From contig NZ_VUMD01000021.1 of the NCBI RefSeq assembly GCF_009696375.1, forward strand, positions 1 through 54,292: a stretch of 54,292 bases of DNA. The letters are read 5' to 3'. The stretch comes from Clostridium porci. GTDB taxonomy: Bacteria; Bacillota; Clostridia; Lachnospirales; Lachnospiraceae. The translations under genes and the position numbers were made by a program. Below are positions 17,932 to 26,095 of this stretch, piece after piece (the stretch's first letter is position 1; each line of letters begins with the position of its first letter). Under the pieces are notes generated by a model, which had not been told where the DNA came from, searched no databases, and worked only from the letters and a program-made list of their open reading frames with translations.

Positions 17932-18879
17932 ATGACTAATAATACACAATTTAAGACGCTGTTGAACACTTGGCTAAATCAAAAGAAGCCGATGATCACA
18001 CCGTCAACCCATGCCAGCTTCACGCTAATAGCCGAAAACCACTTGATACCGCACTTCGGCAAACGGAAGATTGGCAGCATCACCGAGCAGGACATTCAAA
18101 GCTACATATCGTATCTCTATGAATCCGGGCGGTTGGACAAGTCTGGTGGTCTCACAGTGAAGACCATTCGAGATGTAATTCTGGTATTTCGTCTCGCTAT
18201 GGAGTATGCCTACAAGGAACGGGCGATACCACTGCTCAACTGGGACTTGATAGAGTACCCAAAAGAACTGGGTGTCAAGAAAGTGGTATCGCTCTCCAAA
18301 GATCAGGAGCAAGCTCTTATTCAGTGTATCTACATGAACCTGAATAGGAAGACTGCTGGCATTCTCATTGCACTGTTTACTGGGGTGCGAATCGGTGAAC
18401 TTTGCGGCTTGCAAATGAAGGACATTTCGCTGACGGATAAAACCATCAGCATCAACAAAACCGTCCAGCGCATCTATGACAAGAAAAAGGGTGAATCCTA
18501 TCTGCACATAGGACCGCCGAAGACCAAGACATCAGCTCGAACAATTCCCGTACCGTCATTGCTGATGAACATTATCAAGAAGTTCTATACTGAGAACCCC
18601 AACCATTACTTCTTGACCGGTAAGACCAAGCCAACCGAACCTCGCACATACAGGCAGTTCTTTTCCCGTTTTCTTAAACGAAATAGGCTGCAAAAGGTAA
18701 AGTTCCACGAGATCCGGCACACTTTCGCAGTACGGGCAATCGAAATACCGGAGTTTGACATCAAATCTCTCTCCGAGATTTTGGGGCATAAGAATGTGTC
18801 CTTTACGCTGAATGTCTATGGCAGCGCAAATCTCCAACAGAAAGTCAAGTGCATGAACTTATTAAATGATCTTCTGTAA
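17932..18879 (+). CDS. Tyrosine recombinase, likely hsdS invertase
   Basis: 315 residues: SAM-like N-terminal core-binding domain (about 1-100) and a catalytic domain with Arg in TGVRIGELCGL (about 150), KTKTSAR, HEIRHTFAVRA (about 255), LGHKNVSFTLNVYG (nucleophile Tyr in NVYG). All catalytic boxes are present. ATG at 17932 chosen because GGAGG is 8 nt upstream. It directly abuts the outermost hsdS repeat; recombinases of this kind beside silent hsdS copies invert specificity genes in several Firmicutes (known for the class). It is not obviously an element integrase because the element ends lie elsewhere. Confidence 0.88.
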   Translation: MTNNTQFKTLLNTWLNQKKPMITPSTHASFTLIAENHLIPHFGKRKIGSITEQDIQSYISYLYESGRLDKSGGLTVKTIRDVILVFRLAMEYAYKERAIPLLNWDLIEYPKELGVKKVVSLSKDQEQALIQCIYMNLNRKTAGILIALFTGVRIGELCGLQMKDISLTDKTISINKTVQRIYDKKKGESYLHIGPPKTKTSARTIPVPSLLMNIIKKFYTENPNHYFLTGKTKPTEPRTYRQFFSRFLKRNRLQKVKFHEIRHTFAVRAIEIPEFDIKSLSEILGHKNVSFTLNVYGSANLQQKVKCMNLLNDLL

Positions 18880-18903
18880 AAATCAGCGGGCGGGAACGGG
18901 ATT

Positions 18904-20604
18904 TTACCGTTCCTGCTCGTGTTTCTTTGAAGTTTTTTTACGCTCTGCTGTCTGCTTCTGTTTTTTCTGCAAATGCTCACGAACAGATTGTACCTCTGTT
19001 TTTTCTTCCAATAATTCAGAAACATCACGTTTGCTGTCAAACAGGATAAGCGGATCAAATTTTTCTCCATATGCCGCTTTGATCTTGGAAGTGGCAGATT
19101 GAATCTTCTCCCCCTGTAAGGCGATCCGCTGTTCTGCGAGTTCCATTGAATCCACATTTTTTGCCTGCTCCCTTAATTCCGAGAACTGCTTTAAGGCATC
19201 TTCCAACTCGGCAGCATATTTTTCTTCCTGCTTTGTCAGCCGCTTCAAATTTTCCTCCATAGCCGCAACACTCTTTTTGACTTCGGCGATTCCAGTATCC
19301 TCACTACAATCAAATGAGCTGAGGAGCATCGTCTTTTCGGATTTCAGTTCTTCCAAGTCTTCTGTCAGTTCGGCAATCTGTTTTGCCAAATCATTATGAG
19401 CAACAAACTGATAAAATGGTGTCGCTTTCTTTTCTGCAAGCAGCGTTTTCCGTTCTTTAGTCTTATTTTTAATCTGCTGTACCAGTAAGGCATATCGCTC
19501 CAGATCGGGCTTCAACACATTCAGGCTTTCCGATAATTTGTGTTTTCCAAAACCGGCATAGCGGATTTGATAGCGGAAAATAACCATGTTCGCCCGTAAG
19601 GACTCCATTGCTTCCGCAAGCGCAGGAACAGATACTTTGACTGCCTGAATCAGCTTCTTGACCGTTGCTTTCAGCTCACGGAGTAGCGCATTGTCTGCCT
19701 TAATCTGACGGTTCAACTCACAGCGATCAGAAACAATACCCTTTTTCTCCAATGCTCTTGCAACCACACCCTCGTGAATGGTGGGCTGCTCGGTCAAGCC
19801 CCGATCTGCATGACTGCGGTGGTCGATGCGTTCTTCGTGTCCAGCAGTCTCCAAATGGTGATTCGTCACATCAGCCCATGCTGCTCTCCATAAAACAAGT
19901 TGTTCTTCGCTATTCCAACGCTCGGCAATGGGATTCTGTCTGCCGAACTTGGTGCTTTTCGGATGCTTGCTGGCTCGTTCATAGCCGTGATTCTCCGCTT
20001 CGGAGGGTGGCAGATATACCTTCTTGCGACCGACCTTATACTGGTATTGCTTTTCCCATCCCTCTGTCTGTGCTATCTTAAACTCATCCGCAGTAAAACC
20101 TTGTTCCTCTCCATTTTTCACACAGAGATATTCTTTCTGCGTCTTATATTGCCAGTTCCCTTTTTCATCTAACGGGCGCACTGTCAGCATGATATGGGCA
20201 TGGGGATTGTGACCGGGAGGGTGTGGATCGTGAATTGCCACATCTGCACACATCCCATCAGCTACAAAGGTGCCAGAAATAAAATCGGACAGTAGCTTTT
20301 CCCACTGTGCTTCGCTCAACTCAATCGGTAGAGCAACCACAAATTCACGGGCAAGGCGGCTGTCTTTTGTTTTTTCATTTTCTTCTACGGCGTTCCAAAG
20401 CACGCCCCGCTCTTTCCATTCTGACGGAGCGAACTCTGGTAGGAATACTTCCTGCCAGACCAGTCCTTTCTTGCGGGTGTAGTCATGCTGCACCCCATCA
20501 TAATCATTGAGGATTTTAGAACAACTCAGATAAGCGGAAGCTGCAACAGCACTTCTTCCTGTACCACGGCTGACTACTTTTGCTTCCAGATGATAGATTG
20601 CCAT
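18904..20604 (-). CDS. mobA: MobA/MobL family (MobQ) relaxase
   Basis: 566 residues. The N-terminal relaxase domain starts MAIYHLEAKVVSRGTGRS and includes the candidate nucleophile Tyr in AASAYLS and the metal-binding histidine motif HPPGHNPHAHIML (about residues 125-140). From about residue 300 there is a long charged coiled-coil tail. It nicks oriT and leads the DNA strand into a helper conjugation channel. It lies next to a matching oriT at 20886-20927. The mobilised element carries no transfer channel of its own, so it would depend on a co-resident ICE such as module A. Confidence 0.93.
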   Translation of the reverse strand: MAIYHLEAKVVSRGTGRSAVAASAYLSCSKILNDYDGVQHDYTRKKGLVWQEVFLPEFAPSEWKERGVLWNAVEENEKTKDSRLAREFVVALPIELSEAQWEKLLSDFISGTFVADGMCADVAIHDPHPPGHNPHAHIMLTVRPLDEKGNWQYKTQKEYLCVKNGEEQGFTADEFKIAQTEGWEKQYQYKVGRKKVYLPPSEAENHGYERASKHPKSTKFGRQNPIAERWNSEEQLVLWRAAWADVTNHHLETAGHEERIDHRSHADRGLTEQPTIHEGVVARALEKKGIVSDRCELNRQIKADNALLRELKATVKKLIQAVKVSVPALAEAMESLRANMVIFRYQIRYAGFGKHKLSESLNVLKPDLERYALLVQQIKNKTKERKTLLAEKKATPFYQFVAHNDLAKQIAELTEDLEELKSEKTMLLSSFDCSEDTGIAEVKKSVAAMEENLKRLTKQEEKYAAELEDALKQFSELREQAKNVDSMELAEQRIALQGEKIQSATSKIKAAYGEKFDPLILFDSKRDVSELLEEKTEVQSVREHLQKKQKQTAERKKTSKKHEQER

Positions 20605-20652
20605 TTGTTTTCACCGTCCTTTCTTTCTGTTTCTCTGTCGAAAAGAGAAAAG

Positions 20653-20677
20653 GGGTATCGCCGAAAATGCGATACCC
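20653..20677 (-). terminator. Hairpin upstream of mobA
   Basis: Perfect 9-bp stem GGGTATCGC / GCGATACCC with a 7-nt loop; on the minus strand it is followed by CTTTTCTCTTTT. Could be a terminator or part of the relaxosome region between oriT and mobA. Confidence 0.5.
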
Positions 20678-20885
20678 ATAACTGCGTAAAAGCTGCCGGT
20701 GGCAGGTTTTCGCAGGCCGGCGGCGGGATGGGGTGGCAATATGCCACCTCATCGTTTTGCTGATAGCGCAAAATATAGAGCCGACTGCACAGGGAATGTT
20801 CGCTTGCGACATTGCCTGCCCCCTCTGGAGAACTGTCTGGAAGACAGTTCGTGAGGAGCGCACGAGCCTGACCAATGGGAGGGAT

Positions 20886-20927
20886 ACCACCGCCTGCTTT
20901 GCAGGTGGTGAGTAAGTGCGCCCCTTC
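20886..20927 (+). other. oriT: Origin of transfer (oriT) of MobQ type
   Basis: An inverted repeat CACCGCCTGC (20888-20897) / GCAGGTGGTG (20901-20910), 9 of 10 paired, is followed 2 bp later by TAAGTGCG^CCCC, which matches the RSF1010/R1162-type MobQ nick region (TAARTGCG^CCCT, from memory). The predicted nick is between 20920 and 20921. In this orientation the strand would enter the recipient with the recombinase side first and mobA last, the usual arrangement. Confidence 0.82.
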
Positions 20928-20969
20928 GGGAAAAAGAAAAAGCGACCGATAGCTGGTCGCTCATAAAAA

Positions 20970-21176
20970 TCATCGGATTGGTTTGAATACTTCGCATAAA
21001 AAATCCTCCAACTGTTCCAAAGTCATCTGTGTTGTCTGCGGTAATGCTTTCTCTAAAATCGCACCTTCCTGAATCAGCCGCCGTGTCCGTGCTTTTCGCT
21101 CTTTCTGCCGGTCACGCATCTCGGCTTCTTCCAATCGGTGCTTCGCCTGCAAAAGCTTCTTTTCATTTTCTGTCAT
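20970..21176 (-). CDS. DUF3847 family small protein
   Basis: 68 residues beginning MTENEKKLLQAKHRLEEAEMR, a highly basic amphipathic helix, then a short hydrophobic end (LEQLEDFLCEVFKPI). DUF3847 proteins accompany mobA in mobilisable elements of Firmicutes; the function is unproven and may be as a relaxosome accessory. It lies just beyond oriT. Start at the internal ATG 21176, which matches the family start. Confidence 0.8.
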   Translation of the reverse strand: MTENEKKLLQAKHRLEEAEMRDRQKERKARTRRLIQEGAILEKALPQTTQMTLEQLEDFLCEVFKPIR

Positions 21177-21268
21177 AAATTTTATTGCTTTCTGCCGTAT
21201 CCGGCTGAAAACGCAAAAAAGGCGGCTCATGAGATTTTATTCTCACAAGTCGCCTTCAGCGTCATTTA

Positions 21269-23350
21269 TTATGCTGTTTTCTGTTTTTGCTCATTTTCTT
21301 TAACAGGCGGGGTATCAAGCAATACAGGTTCTTTCTTTTTTATTTGCTTCGCAGCATTGCGTTCTTTCTGCATCCTGCGGTTTGCGTTTGCTCTGCAATC
21401 ATCACAGCAGTATTTTACATCTTTCCGTGTAGCGGTAAAAGTTTTTCCGCAGTTCTCACAGACACATTCCCGCTTTCGTTTTTCCGTCGCTTCCTGCCGA
21501 TAAAATTTAGTACGGCACTTCGGACTGCAAAACAGAGTATTTGACCGCTTGGATTCAAATTCTTCACCGCAGCATTTACAGATTAGCTTAAATGGATGAC
21601 CAACTGTGTGTTCACCAGCCTTGATTTTTTGGTAGCGTTCCCGACTCTTGATGCGGTGTCTGCGAAGCTGTTCCTGCCGCTTGATCTCCTCCGGTGTCAG
21701 CTCCGGTTCGGGCAGTTCAAACCGTCCGATAAATTTCAAATAAATCTCAACCTCCTGCACCCGATCCCCGTCAATCTTTTCCGGGGCGTGGACAATGATT
21801 TTTTCAATAAACTCATTGATCATTGGAGTAGTCAGTTCGGAAAAATCGGTGTACTTCTTTGCCAGTGAAAGGAACTGCGCCGCACGGTCAGTATCTTCCT
21901 CAAAAGAGGACAGATGCGATTCTGCATCCGATACAGATGTGACAAGAGTTTTCTGCTCCGCTTCGTATTCTGCAAGCAGAGTATCAAAGCGTTCATCGGT
22001 AATGCGCCCAATGGCAAAAGATTCGTAGAGCTTTTTGATAATGGTATCAAGCTCGGCAATACGCTTACGGTCTTTGTTCAACTTGCGTTTGGTATCCTTT
22101 GCGACTTCCGCCTGTCTGATTTGAGAAGCAGAACGCACCTTTTTCATAAACTCATCCTGATTGGCGATGGCAAAGGTGCTGGCTGTTCGGATGGTTTCCA
22201 AAACAAGCTCTCTGACCGCTTTTGTCCGAATATAGTGACCGCTGCAAGCATGAGTGCGCTTTTGATGTGCCAGCGTGTAGGTGGAGCAATCGTAAAAATC
22301 AGAGGGATAGGGATTGTTCTCCGTACCGCCTTTGGAACGGTGATTGGTCATTTTCGCTCCGCAGTCAGCACAGAACAGAAGTCCAGTCAGCGGATTGGTT
22401 TCGCCAAGCGTATCGTGGCGTCTCGGTGTCTTTCGCAGTTTCTGTGCAAGCTCCCACGTTTCCTTATCTACAATCGCTTCATGGGTGTTCTCAAAGATCA
22501 GCCAGTCCTCCTGCGGATTCATAACTGGATTTTTGTCCTTGTAGGACTGCTTGTGAGAACGGAAGTTGACCGTATGCCCCATATATTCGGGCTTGGAGAG
22601 AATCTGCCCAACGATATAACCACTCCAGTTATAAGGGTTGGGAAATTCCTCTTTGCTTTTCCAAACGCCACGCCCCTGCTTTGCGGCGTAGACCGCAGGA
22701 GTTTCCACCTTATCGTCATAGAGGATACGGGCGATGTCATAAGGACCGTTTCCCTCGATGGTCAGCCGGAAAATACGGCGGACAACCGCAGCGGCTTCCT
22801 CGTCGATATACCAACTGTACTTATCTCCCGGCATTTTCTTGTAGCCATAAATGGCACAGTTGGTGGTAGGCTTGCCGGATTCGCCTTTCACACGGATTGC
22901 TGTTTTCTGCTTGCGGCTCAAATCACGAAGATACCACTCGTTCATAATGTTGAGGAACGGGGCAAACTCATTGCTGTTCTGATCGTCGCTGTCCACGCTG
23001 TTGGCAATCGCCACAAAGTGAACATGATGCTGACGGAAGAATACCTCCGTGTAAAAGCCTGTTTGCAGATAATCACGCCCCGCCCTGCTCATATCTTTTA
23101 CAATGACATGAGCAACTTTGCCTGCTTCAATGTCTGCAATAAGCTGTTTCCAAGCGGGACGCTCAAAATTCCCTCCACTCCAACCGTCATCGGTATAGTG
23201 CTGACAGTTCGTATAACCTTTCTGATGGGCATAGCTTTCAAGGTATTTTTTCTGATTGACAATACTGTTGCTATCACCAGTCTGGTCATCATCACGGGAC
23301 AGCCTTTCATATAAAGCTGTGATTTTTCCTTCAGTCTGTTTTACGCTCAT
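21269..23350 (-). CDS. Large serine recombinase (TnpX-like), probable integrase of the 19-kb element
   Basis: 693 residues. The resolvase catalytic domain (about 8-160) has the Ser nucleophile in LYERLSRDD and VIVKDMSRAGRDYLQTG. It is followed by the recombinase domain (about 175-300), a zinc ribbon with CADCGAKM and CSGHY (about 325-370), a coiled-coil (about 410-470), and an unusual C-terminus with two more Cys clusters (CKCCGEEF...CSPKC and CVCENCGKTF...CCDDC, about 595-670). It catalyses excision and integration between short core sites. ATG overlaps the tnpW stop (ATGA). Confidence 0.94.
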   Translation of the reverse strand: MSVKQTEGKITALYERLSRDDDQTGDSNSIVNQKKYLESYAHQKGYTNCQHYTDDGWSGGNFERPAWKQLIADIEAGKVAHVIVKDMSRAGRDYLQTGFYTEVFFRQHHVHFVAIANSVDSDDQNSNEFAPFLNIMNEWYLRDLSRKQKTAIRVKGESGKPTTNCAIYGYKKMPGDKYSWYIDEEAAAVVRRIFRLTIEGNGPYDIARILYDDKVETPAVYAAKQGRGVWKSKEEFPNPYNWSGYIVGQILSKPEYMGHTVNFRSHKQSYKDKNPVMNPQEDWLIFENTHEAIVDKETWELAQKLRKTPRRHDTLGETNPLTGLLFCADCGAKMTNHRSKGGTENNPYPSDFYDCSTYTLAHQKRTHACSGHYIRTKAVRELVLETIRTASTFAIANQDEFMKKVRSASQIRQAEVAKDTKRKLNKDRKRIAELDTIIKKLYESFAIGRITDERFDTLLAEYEAEQKTLVTSVSDAESHLSSFEEDTDRAAQFLSLAKKYTDFSELTTPMINEFIEKIIVHAPEKIDGDRVQEVEIYLKFIGRFELPEPELTPEEIKRQEQLRRHRIKSRERYQKIKAGEHTVGHPFKLICKCCGEEFESKRSNTLFCSPKCRTKFYRQEATEKRKRECVCENCGKTFTATRKDVKYCCDDCRANANRRMQKERNAAKQIKKKEPVLLDTPPVKENEQKQKTA

Positions 23351-23562
23351 GATGCGCTCCTTTTAGACTGTCGGCTCATTTGTGGTGAATCTATTATACC
23401 ACAAGTTCCGCCAGTTGTAACCGTTTCATTGTGAATCATCCGTAAAATTTTATCCTCCATTGTTTCTTTCTCTGTATCGCTGAATACTACTTTAACTTTA
23501 TAGGTGGTGCCGCCAATGCGGCGAGTCATATAAGAAAAATTACTGTTCTCGTTTTTTGCCAT
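23347..23562 (-). CDS. Transposon-encoded TnpW family protein
   Basis: 71 residues; the core YMTRRIGGTTYKVKVVFSDTEKETMEDKILRMI is characteristic of TnpW proteins found directly upstream of TnpX-type recombinases. Function unknown, possibly a small DNA-binding or recombination accessory factor. It overlaps the recombinase gene by 4 bp. A related gene with an in-frame TAG lies at 28438-28629. Confidence 0.82.
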   Translation of the reverse strand: MAKNENSNFSYMTRRIGGTTYKVKVVFSDTEKETMEDKILRMIHNETVTTGGTCGIIDSPQMSRQSKRSAS

Positions 23563-23735
23563 AGGCAGTTACCTCCGTGTTGAAATGTTCATTGTTTTTT
23601 CGTATAATAGGTTTAGTTCCGGCATGGTGTAACCATTTGCGTGGTTAAAATCGAGCAAAAGGTATTAACACTCTGCCAATACAGAAATGCCCTCAAAAAA
23701 GTCTTGCGGCACAAGGCTTTCCGAGGGCAAAAGCG

Positions 23736-24104
23736 TTACATCTGTTGTTGTTTTTCTCGGTACTTACGCACCCTTGCTGCGGTCTGCTTACGGCGAGCTT
23801 CTTCGGCGCAGTGCTGTGAGCAGTACACCCGTTTTCCGTCAGTTTGGAACGGCTTGCCGCATTGTTTGCAATGAGTGGTCGGTGTTTGCGTGAATACGGC
23901 TTCCAACCCTGCATCTTCCGGCAGGACAGACTTGCGGAAATATCTGCATAGTGCGCTGTTGGTAAAGCAGATTCCCAACATTGGACAGTCACAGTCCAAT
24001 GGCAGGCAGCCGTACTCTTTGTCGTAGTTGGCGCAGAGAGAAGTAACCAGCTTCTTGATCCGCTGCTTCTCCCTGCCCGTCAGCTCACGATAATTGTTTG
24101 ACAT
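23736..24104 (-). CDS. Cysteine-rich protein with C-terminal zinc-finger, unknown function
   Basis: 122 residues starting MSNNYRELTGREKQRIKKLV. The N-terminal half has cysteines spaced CANYDKEYGCLPLDCDCPMLGIC, and the C-terminal half has CKQCGKPF...RVYCSQHCAEEARR, a zinc-binding pattern like the tails of the DUF6076 protein and the recombinase in this element. This protein is common in mobilisable elements next to tnpW. Start at ATG 24104 after GGAGG. No function assigned. Confidence 0.75.
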   Translation of the reverse strand: MSNNYRELTGREKQRIKKLVTSLCANYDKEYGCLPLDCDCPMLGICFTNSALCRYFRKSVLPEDAGLEAVFTQTPTTHCKQCGKPFQTDGKRVYCSQHCAEEARRKQTAARVRKYREKQQQM

Positions 24105-24263
24105 AGGCGGTTTCCTCCTTTCATTCAGTGTCGAAAGTAATCTATTAACAGACAAAATAGATTACCTCCTCACTTATAGGAGAAATACAGGGTACTTAGC
24201 GGAACTGTTTTTACGGAGAATCCAAGAAATTTTCAAAAATATTTTTGAAGGGAGGTGTCTGCG

Positions 24264-25127
24264 GTGTTCGACGATCCCGAACGATATGAACATGACGGCT
24301 TTTATGAAGAAGATACTGACTATGAAGATGAATATGAAACGGACGACTCCGATTACATAGTCGATGACGAAGAAGATGAAAATGCCCTTTGGGACGATGA
24401 GGAAGAAGCCGAATTATCCGAACAAGCCCTGCGACAGATTGCAAAAGAAGAACAGCTCATCGAAGAACTGGAAGCTGACGCTGAGGAACATCCCTTTGAG
24501 GATGGTACCGACGAGGAAGAACCAGAGCGTAAGAAACTCAAACGAGAGCTGCGGGCAGAAGCCCTGGCACGATTGGAGGATTCCGCCAGAACACAGCGGG
24601 AGTTTGAAAATGTGATTGCATGGTGGGACAGGCTGGATGCCAACCGGGAGCGTAGGGAACGCTATCATGAACTCAGCAGAAGCGGTGATGATGTTCCGCT
24701 TGACTATGGTGCATCTGCCAATGAACTCTTTTTCCCGGATATGCTAAACGACGTACTGGAAAAGCAGTTACGAAAGGGAGATTTCATTGACGCCATTTTC
24801 TACTGTCCTTACGACATCCATGAACTTGTAACGGAAGAATACCTATCCAAAATCCTCTGGGAATTGAATGAGGAACACAAGGAGCTGCTCTTTCTCTGCG
24901 CTGTCCGGCTGTTTAGCTCAACAAGGATCGCTAAAATACGGAAGCAAAGCGACCGGAACATCCGCAAGGTGCGTGGCACAATGCTCAAAAAGATACGAAA
25001 AAAGCTGCTTCCTGCACTTTTGGATAAGGCAGAAAAGCAGCAGCCAATGACCTTATTGGAAAAAGATTTTTTAGAAGAAAATATGACGGAGATTGATTCT
25101 GAAGAAAAGAAATCGTATAATTGGTAA
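24264..25127 (+). CDS. Acidic protein with sigma-70 region 4-like helix-turn-helix
   Basis: About 287 residues. The first 95 residues are extremely acidic (runs of Asp/Glu); the C-terminal part (about 185-250) reads LSKILWELNEEHKELLFLCAVRLFSSTRIAKIRKQSDRNIRKVR, resembling sigma-70 region 4. GTG at 24264 is preferred because AAGGGAGG lies 8 nt upstream; another in-frame GTG at 24255 overlaps that site. It might act as a regulator or anti-sigma-like decoy for the element. Opposite strand to the recombinase operon. Function uncertain. Confidence 0.65.
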   Translation: MFDDPERYEHDGFYEEDTDYEDEYETDDSDYIVDDEEDENALWDDEEEAELSEQALRQIAKEEQLIEELEADAEEHPFEDGTDEEEPERKKLKRELRAEALARLEDSARTQREFENVIAWWDRLDANRERRERYHELSRSGDDVPLDYGASANELFFPDMLNDVLEKQLRKGDFIDAIFYCPYDIHELVTEEYLSKILWELNEEHKELLFLCAVRLFSSTRIAKIRKQSDRNIRKVRGTMLKKIRKKLLPALLDKAEKQQPMTLLEKDFLEENMTEIDSEEKKSYNW

Positions 25128-25176
25128 TATAAATTGAAGTTATTTGGATTACAATACATGACGGAGGGTTTTATAT

Positions 25177-26082
25177 ATGAAGAACCTTTTTGAACGCACC
25201 AGTTCTAACTGGGTGCGGTATAGTGAATATGAATGGAGGGCGGCAGAGGACGGAACTCTGTATCTCACGCCCACCAAGACGGCGCAACCGAGTATTTATG
25301 ATCCACTGGCAGAGTATCAGAAAATTGTATTGGATGCCATCAACATAGGACGCATGGGTATGAGCAAAAAGCCGGATGCCGAAATTCAGAAGGTTATCCA
25401 GCAATTTGCGGTGAAATACGGCTTGTTTGGACTGATGACTGCGCTGCCTACCACACCAAACTTTATGGAATATGAGGCGGTGTACCTGCCGAAAAATCAC
25501 TTCATCAAAGAAGAAACTATGTCCACTGAAAAATATCTGGCACTGTTCTTTCCATTTGACAAATTGGATGTGATCAAGCGTGGGATCGAGTCCATGTGGA
25601 ACATCCAGAATGACCGTGTTATGATGGCACTGGCTTTGACCATGACAGATAAGCCGATGGCTGTCAACATGAGCTTTCAGCGGGAATATGCGGAGCGATA
25701 TGAATGGATGAAACAGCAGTTCATTGACTGGGCGTTTACCTATATCAACAGTTTCCTTTATTATGAGGATTATGATACGCTGAACGATGAAACCCGGCAG
25801 ATGATGCAGCAGAGCATGGCAGCTTTTGGCGGCATCGCTCCAACCTATCATATAGCTCTTTTGGATAAGCCGACCATCGTTTGGGATTTTCATTCCCTGC
25901 TGCTGGGCGTACAGATGATGTTCAGTTTTATGCTGACAGACAGCGAAAACCCGATCAAGCTTTGCAGACATTGTACCAAAGCTTTTGTCGCAAGCAGACC
26001 AAGTGCTGTATTTTGCAGCCCCCAGTGCAAGAATAAGCATAATGTTTACAAAAGCAGAGCGAGAAACAAAAGTGAAGAATAG
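25177..26082 (+). CDS. DUF6076-type protein with C-terminal zinc finger
   Basis: 301 residues. A mostly helical domain of unknown fold is followed by a treble-clef-like motif CRHCTKAFVASRPSAVFCSPQC (about residues 262-283), resembling the CGNR zinc-finger pattern. Preceded by GGAGGGTTTTATAT-ATG. It ends in TAG. Frequently carried by Lachnospiraceae mobile elements; function unknown. Possibly transcribed with the acidic protein upstream and RhuM downstream. Confidence 0.7.
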   Translation: MKNLFERTSSNWVRYSEYEWRAAEDGTLYLTPTKTAQPSIYDPLAEYQKIVLDAINIGRMGMSKKPDAEIQKVIQQFAVKYGLFGLMTALPTTPNFMEYEAVYLPKNHFIKEETMSTEKYLALFFPFDKLDVIKRGIESMWNIQNDRVMMALALTMTDKPMAVNMSFQREYAERYEWMKQQFIDWAFTYINSFLYYEDYDTLNDETRQMMQQSMAAFGGIAPTYHIALLDKPTIVWDFHSLLLGVQMMFSFMLTDSENPIKLCRHCTKAFVASRPSAVFCSPQCKNKHNVYKSRARNKSEE

Positions 26083-26095
26083 GAAGGGAATGGAT

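Noticed and set aside
20516-20890. Open frames of 60-124 codons between mobA and DUF3847
   Set aside because: They overlap hairpins and the oriT, and have biased translations without family resemblance.
21914-23314. 466-codon + strand open frame
   Set aside because: Antisense to the large serine recombinase; no independent support.
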